A stretch of 64,000 bases of DNA, taken from the NCBI GenBank assembly GCA_024220505.1, contig JAKZZE010000006.1, positions 558,001-622,000 of the forward strand, in the 5' to 3' direction. A program made the translations under genes and the position numbers. Source of the stretch: Rhizopus arrhizus. Taxonomy: Eukaryota; Mucoromycota; Mucoromycetes; Mucorales; Rhizopodaceae. Of this stretch, positions 57,831 through 64,000 are shown in pieces. The notes under the pieces are model-generated. The model was given only the letters and a program-made list of their open reading frames with translations. It was not told the DNA's origin and ran no database searches. How positions within the stretch are numbered: the first letter of the stretch is position 1; each line of letters starts with the position of its first letter.

Positions 57831-59697
57831 AGTATCATAAATTGAACAAGTATCATCTAATCTCTCCAATACTATTTATGAAAAAGAGAGGTTGTCTCCT
57901 ATATCTTCATGACGATTATTATGGTTTCAATACAATCATAATAAAAAAGGAGTATCCTTTCCATTTGATGAAGGAGTTTATGGATCATTTTTCAGCTGTT
58001 AAAATCCATTTTAAGCTAGATATCCATAATATTCATCAGTGTAACCATACTGTTGAAGGATATACGTGTACAGGAAATTGCTTTTCAAATAAAGTATAAT
58101 CTTTTTGAACATATTGTCACTCTATTCAATCTTCTAATGTACTTTCATCTTTTCGCAGCCTAATTAACGATTCTCCTTAAAGGTATTTTGAACCTCTTTT
58201 TTTTTGTTGTCTGTCTTAACGATACCCTTATTTATAGGGAAGATTCTAATCGTTAACAAAAGCTTGCCAGCATTGTGTCTCAAAAACTTGAAAATCTAAA
58301 CTGTATGTTAAGATTAAAAGTTTGGGTTTGATATCCAAAATTCGACTTATTTGAAGTAATATTAGTCAAGAAGGGATATTAAAGAGTCAACCCAAGGTTT
58401 CAATAACGGCAAGATGATCTACAGAATTATAGCCCAATCAGATCTTTATTAACAAACGTGAGACTTCTGCAATAGCCACCTTCCAATGTTAACCATACAA
58501 GATATTTACATTCAATAATATAGTTGACCCTGAATTCACTTCTGTTTCTGAATATTTCTATTTCCTATAGGAAGGCATAGTTTGATGAAATGGGTTCTCT
58601 CTCTCGACTTGGAATCTAATAAAGAGGTTAGAGACTCATTCACTAGGTTTTCAAGTACTATTTCCTTTTTATTTCTCAATTTTATTTATCTGCAAATATC
58701 TCATCTGTCATGAAAATCCTTACAAAACACATTCATCTTGTTATGTTTCAATAAAATATGAGAGTTTGAATCAAATGCTATCTTTTATTGTTTACTATAA
58801 ATCAAAGTGTGTGTTCTCATAGAACATGCTTTCTCTTGTTCTGTAATCTATTGCCAGCATCCTCATTCTTATATTGGTTTACTTATCTTGAATGACATCA
58901 GTATTTTTAACCTTTTCAATGTTAAAGAAAGCAAAATGAAGTCAATGTCGATTGACTATTGTTATTTCAGTGAATGTGCTATTTACATCCACTTTGGCTT
59001 TATTATTTATTCCCTAGCTGACCATGTTTATTACTTTATTTTATCTTTTCACTATCCTAATCATCACTGTAAATAGGATTGATATAATCCGGTGCTTCCT
59101 TTGTTTATGTTTTGTTTATGTTGGGCTGAATAAAACAAAGAGATACGATTAAGGAGATAGAAGACAAGAACCAATCAAACCTAAGCGATAATTGCTCATT
59201 TCAGTTTGTTTACTTTTTATGCGGTTTTTAAGTTTACTTGGTCAAAAATAAAATATCGTTTTGCTTCAAAGATGGTCCCCTTTTTTTTACTCAATAACCC
59301 TTTCCCCTTCTTTATTCTAAATGGAAACAATTCTTAAGCGTTTGCAAATGTCAGGAATCATTGTTATTTTATTTAGGAAAAAGAAGAAGCAAAAAAGTAC
59401 AGTTTGTTTCAGCCAATAGACACTTTGTCATACATCAATGCATAAACTGACTTTTTGTACGCTTTAGTCTTGATTAAATATTTCCTTTTCAGAAAAGATA
59501 ATCTATTTTCATACGATGCTATTTCATGGGAAAATATTAAGAAATGTAAGAAAAGAAGAGGAAAGGACAGCACGATTTTCAAATTGTCTGTAAAGAATAA
59601 AGAGTGAAAAGGATATGTTAAAAAGAGTGACTGGAATGAAGGATATATTTGGTTTATTAAAGGAGAAACTCGTTTTAAAATCACGAATTGCTGAGGG
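57831..59697. other. Gene-poor region
   Basis: Occasional open frames (for example around 58807-59076) have aromatic-rich, chance-like composition. No support for genes or RNAs. Confidence 0.45.

Positions 59698-59733
<36 letters not shown>
59698..59733 (+). repeat. Poly-A tract (36 A)
   Basis: Uninterrupted A run at the left border of a GC-richer block that ends in poly-T at 60179-60197. Confidence 0.9.
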
Positions 59734-59736
<3 letters not shown>

Positions 59737-59949
59737 TAAATACAAAGGATAAAAAATTATTTTAAAAATCAATGTAAAAACCACCGCTAGGTTGATTATT
59801 GGTTTTGGGGTTGGCGTCTTCTTACTGGGCTACTAGATGCCATTGATGAAGGATTACTGATGGTGGGTCTATAGTTGCGGTCTGAAGGGGCTCATGATTC
59901 ATTGCGAGGACATAGGAAGAGGCACCTGTCGCTATTGCTAGTCTCGATA

Positions 59950-60197
59950 CGTACCACACACTAGTGATTTAGTGGTTATGGCTTCGGTCATAGTGGAGGG
60001 ATATGATTCAAGCCTATACATCCAATAAAGTCTAGTCGGGCCAGTCTCCGCGACGAAGCACGGCCGGAACGAGACGAACTCAAGAAACGTTTTAGGCGAT
60101 TTTGCGAGGGTCTCAAGCTGTGTAGAAGAGCGCCTGAGTTGCAGGTTATTGAAAGATAACTTGTAACGTTGTCCGAGGTTTTTTTTTTTTTTTTTTT
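59950..60197 (+). ncRNA. Candidate RNA polymerase III / tRNA-derived SINE-like element
   Basis: A GC-richer island in AT-rich DNA. It contains an A-box-like TTTAGTGGTTATGG (59968-59981), a B-box-like GATTCAAGCC (60005-60014), and after a further 165 bases a 19-base T run (60179-60197) that would terminate Pol III. No full tRNA cloverleaf can be drawn. The island extends upstream to the poly-A at 59733. No second copy is seen in this window. An unrelated conserved sequence is possible. Confidence 0.3.
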
Positions 60198-62174
60198 ATA
60201 TATTAAACTGCAAATGAAAAAATAAACAAATAGTAATTTTGGTATAGTCATAGTTATCTTCATAGAATTCAAATTGCTGTGCTCATCAATGGTCTTTATT
60301 ATTTAAAATTTAAATAAACTTGTCAATAAAATTCATTATCAAATAATCTTTGTCTTTATTTTTCTTTTTTTTCATTGCTATTTCTTTTTTGGAGTATGTT
60401 TACTGCTTTGTTAAGAGCTTTTAAACAGTTGAGATGATAAAAATACTAAAGACGTGAAGACTTTAACCTTTGCTGCGCTACATTGAAAGTTATCCTTCGC
60501 AGTGGACAGTAATGTAATTCTACATTGCCTTTTCAAAAATTGAAGAGTTAATTCTTTTGCAAGATCTACATTCCCCATTCATTCCATTGTCCTAGTTCAC
60601 ACTTATATTTTTACTCTGAAAGAAAACTCAATAGCTTAGTTCGCTCTTGATAGAGTTATAAAAAGAAGTAAACAATGCTTTCAAGATGCATGCTATTTTT
60701 CTTCTAATGAATCTATGAAATATCCTCCTAGAGACTATCTCAGAAAGTTGGCTTAATAAAAAATAACAATTTAAAGTATTCTTCAGTGAGATTATCATAT
60801 TTGATTCTATGGTTTCCAAACATTTTTTTTACAAGTGAGAATGTATACTGGAGAGTGTCATTGACTTGATCAAACCATAGAAAACCATTCAGTGGATTCT
60901 TTTTTAAAAAAAAGGTGGGGGGGGGGAGTGCTAGTCTATTGGAAGCCATAGTGCCATGTTATTAATTTACCTCAGACGATAATTTTCCCAAATTTGATGG
61001 AAAAGAATAAATCTGAGAATGATGACCATAATATGCTCCCTTGGTAGTTTTTTGGGATGAATAATGAGGTAAATTGATGGCAAAGAGATCTTTGCTGCAT
61101 TTTTTTATCTTTTTGCCAGATGCAGCTCATACAGCAAAGGCAGCCAAGTTTTGGCTAAGTAATGTTCTCATCTACCTGGCAATAGACTTGATATTTTACT
61201 GGTATCTTTCTTGGGTTGTTCTTGGGAATATATTAATTTATTTATCAGCTAATCTTAGCATATTAAAGCAGTTTAGATATAAAATGGATATCAATATAAT
61301 GCTACTAATAGCTGGATTTATTTCCTACCCGATTGTAATATGTACATAAAGTTCAACAAATAGTATTTTACATGTAATTAAACGAGAGTATTCAGAGGTA
61401 TTGTTTATTCTCAAAGAATCAGGTCAGTCGTCGCTGATTACTCATAAGGTAATATTGATTTAGATACTTGGTAAAATAATCCAATATTATTCAATATTTG
61501 GATTTGCGTACCCATTGTATGATCCTATAAAAAACTATCTTCTGAATTATTAAAGCTATAGAGTTAATAAATAGTAATTTGCATTTAAAGTAGATAAACA
61601 CTAATAGTATCATTATGGGAGCTGTGATTGATCTTTGCCATAGCAAAGGTTAAAGAAAGACTGGAAACCTCAAGCAAACTTTCTTTGATGTCATTTAGCT
61701 TTTGTAAACGTATTACACCATCTGTACAGTAATAGTAACACCTGTTTTTTTCCTTTCTTACTATTGCTACAAGTTTTTGTAAAATGCTTGGTCAAGACAG
61801 ATTTACTGTGTAAATTTAGAATTTACTTAATATAGCTTGATGCTTTTATGTAAAATAACAGGTTGTTGATTCCTTTTCTACTTTGATAAATATATATTAC
61901 ATTAAACAAACTTATAATAAAAGATAGAATATATTTTCGAAAAGTCTACTTGGCTTTTAAGGTCTTCAATACCCTCTTTTGGTTTGAAGACCATATCAAT
62001 GTTATTCCTAAATTCTCCAATAGCCACATTACTGCGATTGTCTATTCTACAGTACATTTATAACTCAGACTACTTTTGATTGGATTTAGAATGGGACACG
62101 GTGTCCAGTTTTTTTTTTTTTTTTTTACTGCAGGTGCCAAAAATTTTTTCTAAATCCTTTGATCAATAAAAATA
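60198..62174. other. Gene-poor region
   Basis: A minus-strand frame from the ATG at 60949 (MASNRLALPPPTFFLKKNPL...YTFSLVKKMFGN) is protein-like but crosses a poly-G/poly-T patch (60902-60926) and has no recognised relatives. A hydrophobic plus-strand frame at 61074-61349 is likely chance. A poly-T run lies at about 62109-62127 before the next gene. Confidence 0.4.
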
Positions 62175-63466
62175 ATGGAGACAAAAAAAAGACCAAGCAG
62201 TACAGAAATGACTGAATCACAAGCCAAAAAGAAGCAGATATTAGATAAAGTAACCAGCTCTTCACTTTTACCTACCACGTCTTTATTGGATCCAGAAGAA
62301 GATTTTCGTGTAATCGTTGGTACTTATGAACGTCTTTTATATGGTATCAATGCCACATGGACTGACGAACAAGTAAGATTAGAACAATAGACAGAAAAGG
62401 TCATGTGAAAACTCAATGCATGTTTATAGAAAACAAAAGTCAAAATGGAGCCTGTGTTTATTATTCCTGCCCACACAGGCTGTATTCGTACTGTTTCTGT
62501 AGGTGGTCACTTTTTAGCGTCTGGAAGTAGTGATGAGATCATTCGACTTTATGATGTAAAGAAACGTAAAGAATATGGATCTTTGGGTGGTCATCATTCT
62601 GGTGATATTACAGATATCAAGTTTCACGGTAAATATATGTTGTCTGCTAGTGATGATCAAAAAATCAACTTGTGGAGAACAAAGGATTGGGAATATTTAA
62701 AGACACTTAAAGGACACAGGTAAGTGAATATTAAGTCATTCATAGTAAGGATATTAACAATAGAAAATAAAGGGGTAAAATAAATTCAATGGCTATACAT
62801 CCAACTGGTAAAATTGCACTATCAGTGGCTAGTGATAGATATGCTATTGTTTGGAACTTGATGACTGGTAGAAAAGCAAGTGTAAATAAATTAGGAAGAG
62901 GTAATGATGAAGATAGTACTGTTATATTTTGATACTAATTGGTTAATTCTATAGATGAAGGACTGGTTGTATTATGGAATTCTGAAGGAGACAAATACGC
63001 CATCATGTTTAATAAAGCAGTCAACATATATAATGTATCGGATGCTCAAGTATCAAGCACTATTTCGCATACATCCAAGTTTCATACAATGCAATACTTT
63101 AAGCGACAAGATGATGAATATATTGTGACTGGACATGAAGATAAAATTGTTCGCATCTGGAATACAAGCTCAGGGGAATGTGTTAAAGAGATTAAGGGAC
63201 ATAAGCTTCGAGTGAAAGCATTGACGGTCTTGGAATGTGAAGATAAAATCATTTTGTCCTCAGTATCATCAGATGGTGTTATCAAATGTTGGAATTTGGG
63301 ACAAATAATGGACTCAGAGGAAGAAGCTGAGCCCTTGGGAGAATTTAATACAAAATGTCGTGCTACTTGTATTGATGCACATATTGGGTTCTCAAAATTA
63401 GTGCCAGAAGCCAAGAAAAAGGAAGAAACTAAGAAAGATGAAGAGACAGAGAAGAATGATTCATAA
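62175..63466 (+). CDS. MAK11: MAK11/PAK1IP1-type WD40 ribosome-biogenesis protein
   Basis: Nucleolar WD40 protein needed for 60S maturation in yeast (Mak11) and related to human PAK1IP1. The N-terminus is basic (METKKRPSSTEMTESQAKKK), followed by FRVIVGTYERLLYGINAT. WD repeats include IIPAHTGCIRTVSVGGHFLA, SGSSDEIIRLYDVKKRKE, HHSGDITDIKFHGKYMLSAS, DDQKINLWRTKDWEYLKTL, PTGKIALSVASDRYAIVWN, IVTGHEDKIVRIWNTSSGE and SSVSSDGVIKCWNLG. The acidic/basic tail (KKKEETKKDEETEKNDS) is family-like. Three short introns (near 62371, 62720 and 62901). Complete, about 375 residues. Confidence 0.92.
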
Positions 63467-63926
63467 TATGTTTAATAAAAGATACTCTTTAGATTGCCAT
63501 ATTTTCTTTCTTAGTATGACATAATCTCATTGTCACCTTGAACACATCAATCACTATTACACTTTAATGAATACTAACTAACTCATCTTTTCATCATTGC
63601 AAGTTATTTTCAAACTAAAGAAAACAATTTAAAATTTAAATAACGATCATCAAGTGCTTTATTGTTCATCCTAAATATATCATTTGAAATAAATGAATAC
63701 AAATCTTTTATATTAGTGACACATACCTCCTTTTTGTCAAAAGGTGCTATAGGCTACTACAAAATACTTTTTATAAACTCTCTTGTATGAGTATTGTTTT
63801 TGAGTTATTCTTTTCACAAGGAAAGGTTATGAATGTATTTCTTGGACAAGACAAAAGCGTGTTTCCCTTTTTCCCGTATAAATATTCCATCTTGTTTGAT
63901 TGGCTTTTATAAAGTAACTCGGTACG
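63467..63926. other. Intergenic between MAK11 and the right-edge gene
   Basis: AT-rich 3' flank of MAK11 with AATAAA-like signals just past the stop, then a promoter-like stretch. No other feature recognised. Confidence 0.45.
63877..63883 (+). promoter_or_regulatory. TATA box of the right-edge gene
   Basis: TATAAAT within TTCCCGTATAAATATTCC, 50 bases before the ATG at 63927, preceded by a pyrimidine-rich tract. Confidence 0.5.
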
Positions 63927-64000
63927 ATGCTTTACCGGACAAGGGTATGGACCCCTTTTTTTTCATATGCCAGTTTACATAACCAAGTGAGTAATGATTG
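63927..64000 (+). CDS. First exon of a gene cut by the window edge, mitochondrial-type N-terminus
   Basis: The ATG at 63927 reads MLYRTRVWTPFFSYASLHNQ, followed at about 63987 by GTGAGT, a good intron donor. The Arg-containing, acid-free, amphipathic start resembles a mitochondrial presequence. A TATA box lies at the expected distance. Product cannot be identified from 20 residues. Confidence 0.5.
   Translation, partial: MLYRTRVWTPFFSYASLHNQVSND

Noticed and set aside
59409..59784. Hydrophobic minus-strand frames
   Set aside because: They run through the 36-base poly-A (Phe run) and have no recognisable motif.
61074..61349. Hydrophobic plus-strand frame resembling a membrane protein
   Set aside because: Isolated, no promoter or splice context, composition expected by chance in AT-rich DNA.
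1..64000. tRNA genes, intact rRNA genes, CRISPR arrays, bacterial-type operons
   Set aside because: No complete cloverleaf with A and B boxes was found, no spaced direct repeats of CRISPR type, and gene structure is clearly eukaryotic with introns.

Overview
The window is nuclear DNA of a filamentous fungus. The AT-rich intergenic DNA, many short introns (about 45-75 nt, nearly all GT-AG), long poly-A and poly-T runs, and the gene set point to an early-diverging fungus, most likely Mucoromycota (Mucorales-like). The set includes a CRY-DASH photolyase-type protein, a GT71 mannosyltransferase, a Cdc7/Cdc15-type kinase, and relics of LINE and IS630/Tc1-like transposons. No species can be named from sequence alone.

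Layout. 1-8 kb: RTF1 (minus, cut by the left edge), divergent OTU1 deubiquitinase (plus), a SNAPC4-like Myb protein (minus) and an MFS sugar transporter (minus) with two tiny exons. 8-15.7 kb: mostly transposon debris (two DDE transposase relics, a transposase DNA-binding-domain relic, a decayed gene) with one intact PHO80-type cyclin. 15.7-24.5 kb: NIC96/NUP93 nucleoporin, a secreted kelch protein, a short-chain dehydrogenase and a DUF676 lipase-like membrane protein. 24.5-28.6 kb: gene-poor, with a poly-A-ended coding-like relic and a hotdog thioesterase. 28.6-41.2 kb: CRY-DASH, an STM1/SERBP1-like ribosome-associated protein, a GPI-anchored PLC-like protein, a kinase with a C1-like zinc module, a tiny Asn/Pro-rich ORF, and the ubiquitin E1 enzyme UBA1. 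41.2-43.7 kb: LINE relic and debris. 43.7-50.4 kb: branched-chain aminotransferase, GT71 mannosyltransferase, YTM1, a SPC24-like kinetochore subunit and a coiled-coil protein. 50.4-62.2 kb: a second gene-poor belt holding one unusual acyl-CoA-fold protein, a Pol III-like element and several decayed coding pieces. 62.2-64 kb: MAK11/PAK1IP1 and the first exon of a gene cut by the right edge.

Most intact genes are housekeeping: transcription elongation (RTF1), snRNA transcription (SNAPC4-like), ubiquitin (UBA1, OTU1), 60S biogenesis (YTM1, MAK11), nuclear pore, kinetochore and cell wall. They are not organised as a cluster; neighbours share promoters or 3' ends but not an evident pathway.

The least ordinary items are: (1) a protein at 55-57 kb joining two degenerate ACBP-like modules to a crotonase-fold region that appears to have lost its catalytic residues; (2) a coiled-coil protein at 49-50 kb with a motif resembling the CC1 box of dynein adaptors; (3) 17-nt and 5-nt exons in the sugar transporter; (4) a GC-AG intron in CRY-DASH; (5) a Pol III-like element near 60 kb bounded by poly-A and poly-T. 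All splice models were made by eye from reading frame and splice-site consensus.
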